Shown here one piece after another: positions 7,839 to 14,538 of a DNA stretch of 21,570 bases; the stretch's first letter is position 1, and each line of letters starts with the position of its first letter. The notes below the pieces were generated by a model, which was not told where the DNA came from, did no database searches, and was given only the letters and a program-made list of their open reading frames with translations. Origin of the DNA: JBAZYZ01 sp041659085 (GTDB lineage: Bacteria > Patescibacteriota > Minisyncoccia > Phycocordibacterales > VMEP01). The stretch lies in contig JBAZYZ010000012.1 of assembly GCA_041659085.1 (NCBI GenBank), positions 1 to 21,570 of the forward strand, in the 5' to 3' direction. The position numbers and the translations under genes were made by a program.

Positions 7839-9605
7839 TTATTGCTGATCATTTGCCGTTTTGTTGAACCATTTCCAGACCCAATCCGTATCGCTGTACC
7901 ATTTGTAAACGCTCAAAAATCTTTCCGCCGGCACTGTAAGTTCTCCTATGCCTATCCCATTTAAATCGGAGGACATCACATAAATGAAGTCCGGCGAATA
8001 AATAAAGATTGCCGGCACGTCTTTAGAAAGTTCATTTTGAAACTCTGCGTATTTTTTCGCCCTTTCCGCTTCGTCTATAGTCCCCCTGGCTTCCTCAAGA
8101 ATTTTATCCACTTTCGGGTTGGCGTACATGGCAATATTTAGACCAGGGTCGTTTCTTTGCGACGAGTGCCAGAAGGCGTACGGGTCACTGTCTTCCCCGA
8201 TAACTTCGCCGAACAAAAGAGAGTCATACTTTCTCGGGCGGATGATGTTTTGATTCAAGTCGCCGGACTCAAAAATTTTGACGTCCACCTTGGCCCCGAT
8301 CTTCTCCCATGTGTTTTTTAGTATTTCCGCAATGGCTTTAAGTTCGGGTTTATCGGCGGTGGAAATTGAGAAGGACAGGTCCTGGGTATCCTTCTTTACC
8401 TTTCTTGTCATTACCGAGGTGGAGGTGGAAATCTTCCAGCCATTGTTTGTCAGTATTTTTATCGCATTGTTTATGCGGGTTTCGGGGTTTTTTAACTTGT
8501 CTGTCCCAAAAAGTGATTCAGGGTTTGATTTTGGAATGGGACCGTACAAGGGGGTGCCAAATCCGTACAAAATAGAATTAATTATTGCCTCCCGGTCTAT
8601 CGCTTCGTCCAGGGCTTGCCTTACCGGAAGGTCGGTCAGAACCGGCGCTTGAGATTGGTTGAAAAAGACGCCGTAAACGCGCGGGAGCGGGTATTTTTTT
8701 ATCTGCACTCCGCGTTCACTTAAAGATATGGCCTCCTCGGGCATTATGGCGTTTACATTGTCTATTTTTCCGCTTTGGAGAGCGTTTACCATATCCGCTT
8801 CGTTCCCGTAAAAGTTCAGGTTTATCTTGTCTATATAAGGCTGTCCCAGGGCGAATTTTTTAAAAGAAGATAGAGAATACGATGACGGGATTCCACCACG
8901 GGATTTAGAAACGGAATCCACAATGTATGGACCGGAACCGATACCATCCAGGTTGTAGTCGCTAAAACTGAATTGTTCAACAGGAATGTCTTTCCACAGG
9001 TTTTTGGGAAGTATGCCCAATGTGGCATTTTCCAGGAATTGCGCGTAAGGCTGCTTCAGGGTAAATGAAATTACCCTGGAATCAACTTTTTGGACAGAGA
9101 CGCCTTCCCAGTTCGGCCGCTTGGGGCTTTTGATTATCGGGTCCTTTGCTTTCTGGATAGTAAACTCGACATCGTCAGTTGTAACGAGTGTTCCATCCTG
9201 GAAAGAAATATTGTCGCGCAGAGTAAAAGTGTATGTCAGGCCGTCTTTTGATATTTCGTATTTTTCCGCGAGGTCGGGAATAAATCCGCCGTCTTCCGTT
9301 TTGCGGATTAACCCGGAATATACAAGCATGGAAACATCGCGGTCGGCATCGGAAATGGCAAGTATAGGATTGACGAACCGCGGGGTGCCCACAATCCCTT
9401 CCGTGAATGAACCGCCGTAGGTCGGTTTCTCCACCATGAGCAGCCTGCTCGCGTCTTTTATGAGGACCAGTACGGAAACTATCGCTATTGCGATAAGCAG
9501 CCGGAAAATAACCTTCTCATTTTTTCCGAAAGAAGTTATGGCGCGGAGCAGGTCGCGTTTGGACGGAGCAATATTTTTCACTTTGTTTTTTATTTCGTCG
9601 GTCAC
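7839..9605 (-). CDS. Membrane-anchored extracellular solute-binding protein, family 5 (peptide/nickel type)
   Basis: The SBP_bac_5 fold is recognised from GGSFTEGIVGTPRFVNPI, the LVYSGLIRKTEDGGFIPDLAEKYEIS region, FTLRDNISFQDGTLVTTDDVEFT and the late SYDSLLFGE-like segment (here KYDSLLFGEVIGEDSDPY). Such proteins capture peptides or other ligands outside the cell for an ABC importer. At 588 residues the length is normal. There is no lipobox; instead residues 1-31 are polar and basic, and 32-50 form one membrane helix, so it is an uncleaved N-terminal anchor, fitting a single-membrane cell. The start is GTG at 9605 without a clear Shine-Dalgarno. No permease or ATPase gene is in the window, so it is an orphan here. 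The ligand is unknown. Confidence 0.92.
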   Translation of the reverse strand: MTDEIKNKVKNIAPSKRDLLRAITSFGKNEKVIFRLLIAIAIVSVLVLIKDASRLLMVEKPTYGGSFTEGIVGTPRFVNPILAISDADRDVSMLVYSGLIRKTEDGGFIPDLAEKYEISKDGLTYTFTLRDNISFQDGTLVTTDDVEFTIQKAKDPIIKSPKRPNWEGVSVQKVDSRVISFTLKQPYAQFLENATLGILPKNLWKDIPVEQFSFSDYNLDGIGSGPYIVDSVSKSRGGIPSSYSLSSFKKFALGQPYIDKINLNFYGNEADMVNALQSGKIDNVNAIMPEEAISLSERGVQIKKYPLPRVYGVFFNQSQAPVLTDLPVRQALDEAIDREAIINSILYGFGTPLYGPIPKSNPESLFGTDKLKNPETRINNAIKILTNNGWKISTSTSVMTRKVKKDTQDLSFSISTADKPELKAIAEILKNTWEKIGAKVDVKIFESGDLNQNIIRPRKYDSLLFGEVIGEDSDPYAFWHSSQRNDPGLNIAMYANPKVDKILEEARGTIDEAERAKKYAEFQNELSKDVPAIFIYSPDFIYVMSSDLNGIGIGELTVPAERFLSVYKWYSDTDWVWKWFNKTANDQQ

Positions 9606-9653
9606 CGGGTGTCTTGTTTATGTTTTAAAATTTATAACTTGCAACTTTTAACG

Positions 9654-9665
9654 CGCATTAATGCG
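9654..9665. repeat. Perfect 12-bp palindrome upstream of the solute-binding protein gene
   Basis: CGCATTAATGCG is a perfect palindrome in the 119-bp gap between secG and the solute-binding gene. A minus-strand TATAAA lies between it and the GTG start, so the palindrome would sit around the -35 region and could be an operator. Tentative. Confidence 0.4.
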
Positions 9666-9724
9666 TAAAATAGTTTCAGGACCCAAAAAGTTCCGGGTTA
9701 TACGTTTTAAACTTAGGGGTTTGC

Positions 9725-9964
9725 TTACTTGATGACTAGGGCAATGAATGCGGATACCGCGAAAAGCATGGCTATCAGAATTGTTGCGTTAAATAGAACT
9801 TTTTCAAGACCTCTCTTGGTGTGGTAAAGAGACGATATTCCCTCGCTGCCGCTTCCTAGGGCGCCCCCTGTTTCGGCTCCGCTTCGTTGAAGCAGAATTG
9901 CCGCTACAAGCAAAACAGAAAGCACTATCTGTGCCCATGGCAGAATCTTAGCTAGAAGTTCCAT
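9725..9964 (-). CDS. secG: Preprotein translocase subunit SecG
   Basis: A small inner-membrane subunit of the SecYEG channel that speeds SecA-driven export. At 79 residues it is normal for Gram-positive-type SecG. Two membrane helices (about 6-25 and 54-78) flank the family signature LLQRSGAETGGALGSG (25-40), which lies in the cytoplasmic loop. The ATG at 9964 lies only nine bases after an extended -10. It is upstream of the solute-binding gene on the same strand but with a 119-bp gap, so probably separate. Divergent from groESL. It fits the number of exported proteins in this window. Confidence 0.95.
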   Translation of the reverse strand: MELLAKILPWAQIVLSVLLVAAILLQRSGAETGGALGSGSEGISSLYHTKRGLEKVLFNATILIAMLFAVSAFIALVIK

Positions 9965-9973
9965 ATGAAGTAG

Positions 9974-10003
9974 ACTATACCAGAAAGCGAGGTATTAAGG
10001 CAA
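9974..10003 (-). promoter_or_regulatory. secG promoter, near-leaderless
   Basis: Minus-strand positions 9982-9974 read TGGTATAGT, an extended -10 matching five of six hexamer bases. A weak TTGCCT (10003-9998) lies 18 bp upstream. Nine bases separate the -10 from the secG ATG, so the leader would be about 0-3 nt. Confidence 0.6.
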
Positions 10004-10012
10004 GGAAATTCC

Positions 10013-10036
10013 GGCGCAAAAAGAATTTTTTGCGCC
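10013..10036. repeat. 10-bp perfect inverted repeat dividing secG and groES promoters
   Basis: GGCGCAAAAA (10013-10022) pairs with TTTTTGCGCC (10027-10036) across GAAT. It lies between the secG -35 (9998-10003) and the groES -35 (10049), with no T-tract after the hairpin on either strand. It could be an insulator-like hairpin or a binding site acting on both promoters. Confidence 0.65.
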
Positions 10037-10048
10037 CGCTGCAATCCT

Positions 10049-10076
10049 TTGACACGAAGTGATTTTTCCGTATGAT
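10049..10076 (+). promoter_or_regulatory. groES-groEL promoter, sigma70-type
   Basis: TTGACA (10049-10054) and TATGAT (10071-10076) with a 16-bp spacer are the best-matching housekeeping promoter in the window. Predicted +1 is near 10083, giving a leader of about 66 nt before groES. A perfect inverted repeat follows at once. Confidence 0.8.
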
Positions 10077-10086
10077 GATATCACCT

Positions 10087-10102
10087 GACGTTTGGAAACG
10101 TC
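10087..10102 (+). promoter_or_regulatory. Candidate groESL operator (not CIRCE)
   Basis: GACGTTTggAAACGTC is a perfect 7-bp inverted repeat with a 2-bp spacer at about +5 to +20 of the predicted groESL transcript. CIRCE, the HrcA site, occupies a similar place in many bacteria but has a different sequence (TTAGCACTC-N9-GAGTGCTAA), which is absent. The role is inferred from position. Confidence 0.5.
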
Positions 10103-10148
10103 TCTTAATTAACAGTAATTTCTGCCGTTTGGCGGAATATAATTATAT

Positions 10149-10457
10149 ATGAAAACCAAAAACAACATTGTGCCATTGGGAGACAGGATTTTGGTTAAGC
10201 CTATGTCTCCGGAAGATACAAAAAAGACAAAGTCGGGTATCATAATTCCCGATACGGTCTCCAAAGAGCGCCCCGAACAAGGTAAGGTCATTGCCGTAGG
10301 CGCCGGACGCATAAACGATGACGGCAAGGTAATTCCAATACGCGTGAAAGTTGGCGATATGGTCCTTTTCTCCAAATACGGACCGGATGAAATCAAAGTG
10401 GGGGGCGAGGAGTATGTGATATTAAAAGAAGAAAACATACTTGCAATAATCAAATAA
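10149..10457 (+). CDS. groES: Co-chaperonin GroES
   Basis: A 102-residue lid of the GroEL folding chamber (normally 95-100). Recognised from PLGDRILVKPM near the N-terminus, the mobile-loop region with KSGIIIPDT that contacts GroEL, GKVIAVGAGR, the VKVGDMVLFSKYGPDEIKVGGEEY stretch and the end ILAIIK. The ATG at 10149 has only a weak, distant GGCGGA upstream. It is first in a two-gene operon with groEL, five bases before the next start, driven by a strong promoter at 10049-10076 with a palindrome in the leader. Confidence 0.97.
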   Translation: MKTKNNIVPLGDRILVKPMSPEDTKKTKSGIIIPDTVSKERPEQGKVIAVGAGRINDDGKVIPIRVKVGDMVLFSKYGPDEIKVGGEEYVILKEENILAIIK

Positions 10458-10462
10458 AAAAC

Positions 10463-12118
10463 ATGTCTAAACAAATAATTTTTAACGAAGAGGCGCGGAC
10501 AATGCTCAAAAACGGCGTGGACAAGGTGGCTAACGCGGTAAAGATTACGCTTGGACCACGCGGACGCAATGTCGTTTTGGATAAAGGATACGGCGCGCCG
10601 ACTATTACGAACGACGGTGTTTCAATCGCTAAGGAAATTTCCCTTTCAAACAAAATTGAAAATATGGGTGCTGAAATTGTGAAAGAAGTGGCGCAGAGGA
10701 CTAACGATACGGCGGGTGATGGCACCACGACTGCGGTTGTAATCACGCAGGCTATTATAAATGAGGGAATCAAACAGACTGCCATGGGTGTGAACGCCAT
10801 GGGCATAAAAGTCGGTATTGAAACTGCGGCTTCGGATGTTGTAAAGGCTTTGCGCGCCATTGCCAAGCCGATAAAGAGCAAAGAAGAAATAATCCAGGTG
10901 GCAACTATTTCCGCGGAAAGCGCCGAACTCGGTAAAATTATCGCAGATACTATTAATAAGGTGGGCAAGGATGGTGTTGTCACGGTTGAGGAATCGCAAT
11001 CATTCGGCGTGGAATGCGACGTCGTGGAAGGAATGCAATTTGATAAAGGCTATGTTTCTCCGTACATGATTACAAACGCTGAGCGGATGGAGGCGGAATA
11101 CCGCGATGTTCCGATTTTAATTGTGGACAAGAAAATTTCTACTATTGCCGAAATCCTTCCGGTTCTTGAGAAACTCGCCCAAAGCGGAAGAAAAGAACTT
11201 GTGATTATCGCGGATGACGTGGACGGCGAGGCCCTCGCCACCTTTGTGGTAAATAAATTGCGTGGTGCGTTTTCAGTTCTGGCTGTCAAAGCTCCCGGAT
11301 ACGGAGATAAGAAGAAAGATATGCTGGCAGACATAGCTATAGTAACGGGAGGAAAAGTTGTCTCCGAGGACCTTGGTGTAAAGCTTGATACCATTGAACT
11401 TGCGATGCTCGGACGGGCGAATAAAGTTATTGCCACAAAAGAATTTACGACTATTGTCGGAGGGAAAGGAAAGAAATCGGAAATCGAAGCTCGCATCGCC
11501 CAGCTCCGCAAAATAAAAGAAAGCACTGAAGCCAAATATGACGTGGAGAAAATAGAAGAACGCCTTGCCAAGCTTTCGGGCGGAGTTGCCGTCATCAAAG
11601 TCGGCGCGACCACGGAGACGGAGATGAAATATTTGAAACTTAAAGTCGAGGACGCGGTAAACGCGACCAAGGCCGCCATAGAGGAAGGCATTGTTCCGGG
11701 AGGTGGCGTGGCTTTGATAAAGGCCGCGGCCAAACTGGAGGACTCGCACAGGAAATCTCCCGTCGCCAGCTTTGAAAAAGAATTTCAGGTTGGGTATCAG
11801 ATTCTGCTTAAGGCTCTTGAAGCGCCGCTCAAACAAATAGCTATCAACGCCGGACGCGACGACGGCTCTGTCATTGTGGAGAAAGTTAAAAAAGGAAAAG
11901 GCAATGCCGGATATGACGCGCTCGCGGATGAAATGATCGCCGATATGCTTTTGGCGGGTATCATTGACCCGGTCAAGGTTACAAGAAACGGGGTTGAAAA
12001 CGCAGCAAGCGCGGCGGCAATCTTGCTTACGACAGAAGCGGCGATTGCCGATGAGCCCAAAGAAGAAAAAGCGGCTGGTGGCATGCCGGGCGGAATGGGG
12101 GGAGGAATGGATTACTAA
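10463..12118 (+). CDS. groEL: Chaperonin GroEL
   Basis: The 60-kDa chaperonin subunit: 14 copies form the ATP-driven double ring that refolds proteins with GroES. The full 551-residue length is typical. Visible family motifs are the N-terminal VKITLGPRGRNVVLDKGYGAPTI pocket, DGVSIAKEI, the ATP-binding NDTAGDGTTTA (the normal DGTTT catalytic loop), the apical-domain segment LEKLAQSGRKELVIIADDVDGEAL, GIVPGGGVALI, and the Gly-Met tail GGMPGGMGGGMDY. The start is an ATG five bases after groES in an A-rich context (AAAAAAC before ATG) with no Shine-Dalgarno. A strong intrinsic terminator follows the stop. Confidence 0.99.
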   Translation: MSKQIIFNEEARTMLKNGVDKVANAVKITLGPRGRNVVLDKGYGAPTITNDGVSIAKEISLSNKIENMGAEIVKEVAQRTNDTAGDGTTTAVVITQAIINEGIKQTAMGVNAMGIKVGIETAASDVVKALRAIAKPIKSKEEIIQVATISAESAELGKIIADTINKVGKDGVVTVEESQSFGVECDVVEGMQFDKGYVSPYMITNAERMEAEYRDVPILIVDKKISTIAEILPVLEKLAQSGRKELVIIADDVDGEALATFVVNKLRGAFSVLAVKAPGYGDKKKDMLADIAIVTGGKVVSEDLGVKLDTIELAMLGRANKVIATKEFTTIVGGKGKKSEIEARIAQLRKIKESTEAKYDVEKIEERLAKLSGGVAVIKVGATTETEMKYLKLKVEDAVNATKAAIEEGIVPGGGVALIKAAAKLEDSHRKSPVASFEKEFQVGYQILLKALEAPLKQIAINAGRDDGSVIVEKVKKGKGNAGYDALADEMIADMLLAGIIDPVKVTRNGVENAASAAAILLTTEAAIADEPKEEKAAGGMPGGMGGGMDY

Positions 12119-12136
12119 AAAATTAACAATCAAAAC

Positions 12137-12161
12137 AAAAACCCCGCGAACCGGGGTTTTT
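12137..12161. terminator. Bidirectional intrinsic terminator after groEL
   Basis: AAAAACCCCG (12137-12146) pairs with CGGGGTTTTT (12152-12161), a 10-bp perfect stem with a 5-nt loop. With A on one side and T on the other it can stop transcripts from both sides: groEL (plus) and the small Cys-containing gene (minus), whose TAA at 12162-12160 overlaps the right arm. Confidence 0.9.
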
Positions 12162-12357
12162 ACGTTTCCACAATTGAGAAGTCGCAACGCTTTGCCGAAT
12201 TTTTGCCTTTAATCTTCCTGCATACCGGACAGCGTTTCTTATCTATCGGTGTTGGAAAGTATTTACTTTCCCCCGTAGCGTCAAATGTCGGACACTTGAA
12301 TTGGTAGTTGTAGTATCGTTTCCCGGTCTGTTTTCCGGACGATTTTTCCCTAGCCAT
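12160..12357 (-). CDS. Small four-cysteine, possibly zinc-binding, protein
   Basis: A 65-residue basic protein of no family I recognise. The start is the ATG at 12357 because GGAGG lies five bases upstream; the frame is open to 12417 but the extra 20 residues there would span the Shine-Dalgarno. Four cysteines lie in FKCPTF, RCPVC and RCDF, so one CxxC pair plus two single cysteines could bind one zinc, as in small zinc-ribbon proteins. There are many Lys/Arg (MAREKSSGKQTGKRYYNYQF), which suggests nucleic-acid or ribosome contact; this is inference. Convergent with groEL, sharing its terminator, and divergent from lemA. A 15-bp inverted repeat (12368-12382) lies just upstream of the Shine-Dalgarno. 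Confidence 0.75.
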   Translation of the reverse strand: MAREKSSGKQTGKRYYNYQFKCPTFDATGESKYFPTPIDKKRCPVCRKIKGKNSAKRCDFSIVET

Positions 12358-12367
12358 AATGCCTCCG

Positions 12368-12382
12368 TAAGAACTATTCTTA
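12368..12382. repeat. Inverted repeat before the small Cys-protein gene
   Basis: TAAGAA-cta-TTCTTA has perfect 6-bp arms and ends one base from GGAGG on the minus strand. It could be an operator, or a weak hairpin beside the ribosome-binding site. Confidence 0.4.
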
Positions 12383-12430
12383 GAATAAAACCAGAGAAGT
12401 ATTGCAGAAGTTACCATACTGGACTGAAAT

Positions 12431-12458
12431 TTGCCCTGCGGCCCAGTTTTGCTATTAT
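12431..12458 (+). promoter_or_regulatory. lemA promoter
   Basis: TTGCCC (12431-12436) and TATTAT (12453-12458) are separated by 16 bp, and the -10 is extended (TGC directly upstream). Predicted +1 is near 12465, which leaves an AU-rich leader of about 40 nt without a Shine-Dalgarno. Confidence 0.6.
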
Positions 12459-12504
12459 GGGAGCGTAACTATTCGGCTATTTTATTATTAATTATTTAAA
12501 AAAC

Positions 12505-13080
12505 ATGGAACAGTCATTTTGGGCGAAAAATAAGGTGCTCTTAATCATTATCGCGGTTGTCGTCGTGGTTGCGCTTTGGGGAGTCGGTTCCTATAACAGT
12601 TTTGTTTCCCTGAGTCAGGGTATTGACGGACAATGGGCTCAGGTGGAGACGCAGTATCAGCGACGTTTTGATTTAATTCCGAACCTGGTCTCGTCTGTGC
12701 AGGGCGCGATGAAACAGGAACAGAAAATTTTCGGCGACTTAGCCCTAGCCCGTACCCGATATTCCGGAGCGGGAAGCGTGAATGATAAGGCTTCCGCTGC
12801 GACTCAGGTTGAAGGAGCGCTCTCGCGTCTTCTCGTCGTTATGGAAAATTATCCGCAGTTGAAGTCCTCTGAAACAGTGCAGACTTTGATGTCTCAGCTC
12901 GAAGGTTCGGAAAATCGCGTTTCCGTGGAGCGCGGACGATTCAATGATTCAGTGAGGGTCTACAATACGAAAGTTAAGACCGTGCCGTCTTCGCTTATCG
13001 CCAATATGTTTGGTTTTGACGCCCGCAGTTACTTTGAAGCCGCAGCCGGCGCGGAGAACGCGCCAAAAGTTAATCTATAG
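12505..13080 (+). CDS. lemA: LemA family membrane protein
   Basis: The LemA family has one N-terminal membrane helix and a long helical outer domain; its molecular function is not settled. This protein is 191 residues, the usual size. The helix is at about 10-29 (VLLIIIAVVVVVALWGV). The family signature follows at once: YNSFVSLSQGIDGQWAQVE, then YQRRFDLIPNLVSSVQGAM, and later ENYPQLKSSE (corresponding to the usual YPDLKAN) and the C-terminal YNTKVKTVPSSLIANMFGF. The start ATG has an A-rich upstream context like groEL and no Shine-Dalgarno. It is followed by a TPM-domain gene, a pairing common across bacteria, with a strong hairpin between them. Confidence 0.96.
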   Translation: MEQSFWAKNKVLLIIIAVVVVVALWGVGSYNSFVSLSQGIDGQWAQVETQYQRRFDLIPNLVSSVQGAMKQEQKIFGDLALARTRYSGAGSVNDKASAATQVEGALSRLLVVMENYPQLKSSETVQTLMSQLEGSENRVSVERGRFNDSVRVYNTKVKTVPSSLIANMFGFDARSYFEAAAGAENAPKVNL

Positions 13081-13087
13081 TTTTTAG

Positions 13088-13115
13088 GACCGCCCGTTTT
13101 GTAAAACGGGCGGTC
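13088..13115 (+). repeat. 13-bp perfect hairpin between lemA and the TPM gene
   Basis: GACCGCCCGTTTT (13088-13100) and AAAACGGGCGGTC (13103-13115) are separated by GT, so in RNA it would fold as at least 11 bp with a small loop. The next bases are TCATTACGC and the ATG at 13125. There is no T-tract after it on either strand, so it is not a standard terminator. It may be an mRNA-processing or stability hairpin that lets lemA and the TPM gene be expressed at different levels. Confidence 0.8.
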
Positions 13116-13124
13116 TCATTACGC

Positions 13125-14021
13125 ATGAAAAAGTTTTTCCCCATTTTGTTTTTCTTTTTTGTGGCGCCGTTTTTCGCCTTTGCTTACACAAGCCCCGGTA
13201 AACCAGCCGGATTTGTAAATGATTTTGTCGGAGTTTTAACGGCGGAGCAAAAGGCATCGCTTGAGCAAACACTTTTGCAAAATGAACAGGCCACAGGGAA
13301 CGAAATTTCCGTCGTTGCCGTAAAAACTCTTGATGGGGAAACGATAGAAAAATTCGCCGAGAAATTGTTTGAGGAATGGGGTATAGGAAAGAAAGGAAAA
13401 GACAATGGCGCGCTTTTGCTTGCGGCGATAGACGACCGGAAAATTAGGATTGAAGTCGGTTATGGACTTGAACCGGTATTGACCGACGCTATTTCCTCGC
13501 AGATTATCCGTAGCGTCATATTACCTAAATTTAAACAAGGCGATTATTACGGCGGGATTTCTGACGGCGTGGCTCAGGTCGTTTCTGTAACGAGAGGCGA
13601 GTATATTCCGGCAGCGGCCCCTACAGATAATAATCCGTGGTGGGCGAACCTTGAAACGGATTTTTTCCTTTTTTGGTTGGGTCTTGGAATTATTGAATGG
13701 CTTTTTGCCATAATGGCGCGCTCACGTTCGTGGTGGCTGGGAGGAGTCTTTGGTGTTGTTGTCGGAGTTGTTGTGGCGGTAGCCGCGACCGTTTTTATCG
13801 GGCTTGTGGTCGGCGCGGTTTTGGCGCCACTTGGTCTTCTGCTTGATTACTTTGTTTCCAAAGAGTATTCAAAAAGCAAAGAGCTCGGCAAGAAGCCGCG
13901 TTGGTGGGCGGGTGGAGGACCATGGTTGGGCGGCGGCTTTGGCGGAAGAGGTGGTGGAGGAGGATTCAGCGGCTTTGGCGGCGGACGTTCGGGGGGCGGC
14001 GGGGCAAGCGGAGGATGGTAA
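13125..14021 (+). CDS. TPM-domain (YgcG-like) exported membrane protein
   Basis: A 298-residue protein with a signal peptide (about 1-20, ending FFAFA). The TPM domain spans roughly 28-155: GFVNDFVGVLTAEQKASLEQ, NEISVVAVKTLDG, the hallmark WGIGKKGKDNGALLLAAIDDRKIRIEVGYGLE, then ISDGVAQVV. Membrane helices lie near 184-200 and in the long Gly/Val-rich stretch 205-240. The tail from about 255 is almost all Gly with Ser, Trp and Phe, as in many YgcG-like proteins. TPM proteins have been linked to membrane-protein repair or phosphatase activity; the role here is not known. Downstream of lemA and most likely functionally tied to it. The ATG has no Shine-Dalgarno. Confidence 0.93.
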   Translation: MKKFFPILFFFFVAPFFAFAYTSPGKPAGFVNDFVGVLTAEQKASLEQTLLQNEQATGNEISVVAVKTLDGETIEKFAEKLFEEWGIGKKGKDNGALLLAAIDDRKIRIEVGYGLEPVLTDAISSQIIRSVILPKFKQGDYYGGISDGVAQVVSVTRGEYIPAAAPTDNNPWWANLETDFFLFWLGLGIIEWLFAIMARSRSWWLGGVFGVVVGVVVAVAATVFIGLVVGAVLAPLGLLLDYFVSKEYSKSKELGKKPRWWAGGGPWLGGGFGGRGGGGGFSGFGGGRSGGGGASGGW

Positions 14022-14046
14022 CAGCCATGGATCATACAACATTATA

Positions 14047-14529
14047 ATGTCCACGGAGAACAATAAAAAAATATTAACCCTTTGCATTGTGCACCAGCAC
14101 CCCAGAGTACTTCTTGGCATGAAGAAGCGGGGGTTTGGGATGGGTCGATGGAACGGTTTTGGCGGAAAAGTGGAATATGGAGAAACGGTAGAAATGGCTG
14201 CCCGAAGGGAGGTGAAGGAAGAAGCGGGAATAGAAGTTGCCGGTCTGGAGAAGGCAGGAATCATAGAATTTGAGTTTCAGGGCAACCCGGAAACATTGGA
14301 AGTTCATATTTTCCGTTCCGATAATTTCTACGGGAATCCGACAGAGGGTGATGAAATGAAGCCGAGATGGTTTAATATAGACAGTATCCCTTTTGAAAAT
14401 ATGTGGCCGGACGATGTACATTGGTTTCCTTTGTTTTTGGGCAAGAAGAAATTTGTGGGCAGGTTTTTATTTGGAAAAGGAGATATTATTTTAAACAAGG
14501 AGTTAAAGGAAGTGGCGATTCTTGAATAA
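14047..14529 (+). CDS. Nudix hydrolase closely resembling MTH1/NUDT1 (oxidised purine nucleotide sanitation)
   Basis: Nudix hydrolases of this type cleave damaged dNTPs such as 8-oxo-dGTP and 2-OH-dATP to the monophosphate. Start ATG 14047, 160 residues; the same frame is open upstream but overlaps the TPM gene. The Nudix box is complete: G40, E46, then REVKEEAG at 54-61. Beyond the box the protein matches what I remember of human MTH1 almost along its whole length with a constant +3 offset: VLLGMKKRGFG, GRWNGFGGKV, FEF, DEM.P.WF, MWPDD.HWFP, KKKF. The MTH1 substrate-pocket residues Thr8, Lys23, Phe27, Asn33, Phe72, Trp117, Asp119 and Asp120 correspond to T11, K26, F30, N36, F75, W120, D122 and D123 and are all kept. 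It starts 25 bp after the TPM gene and ends nine bases before pgsA. No Shine-Dalgarno. Confidence 0.93.
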   Translation: MSTENNKKILTLCIVHQHPRVLLGMKKRGFGMGRWNGFGGKVEYGETVEMAARREVKEEAGIEVAGLEKAGIIEFEFQGNPETLEVHIFRSDNFYGNPTEGDEMKPRWFNIDSIPFENMWPDDVHWFPLFLGKKKFVGRFLFGKGDIILNKELKEVAILE

Positions 14530-14538
14530 TAAAAAATT

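Noticed and set aside
9690..9715. Terminator after secG
   Set aside because: Only a 4-bp ACCC/GGGT stem with a 10-nt loop and no T-tract in the right place could be formed.
11273..12187. Long minus-strand open frame opposite groEL
   Set aside because: It mirrors groEL codons, has no family features, and crosses the groEL terminator.
13804..14046. Upstream extension of the Nudix gene
   Set aside because: It overlaps the Gly-rich end of the TPM gene in another frame, and family similarity begins only just after the ATG at 14047.
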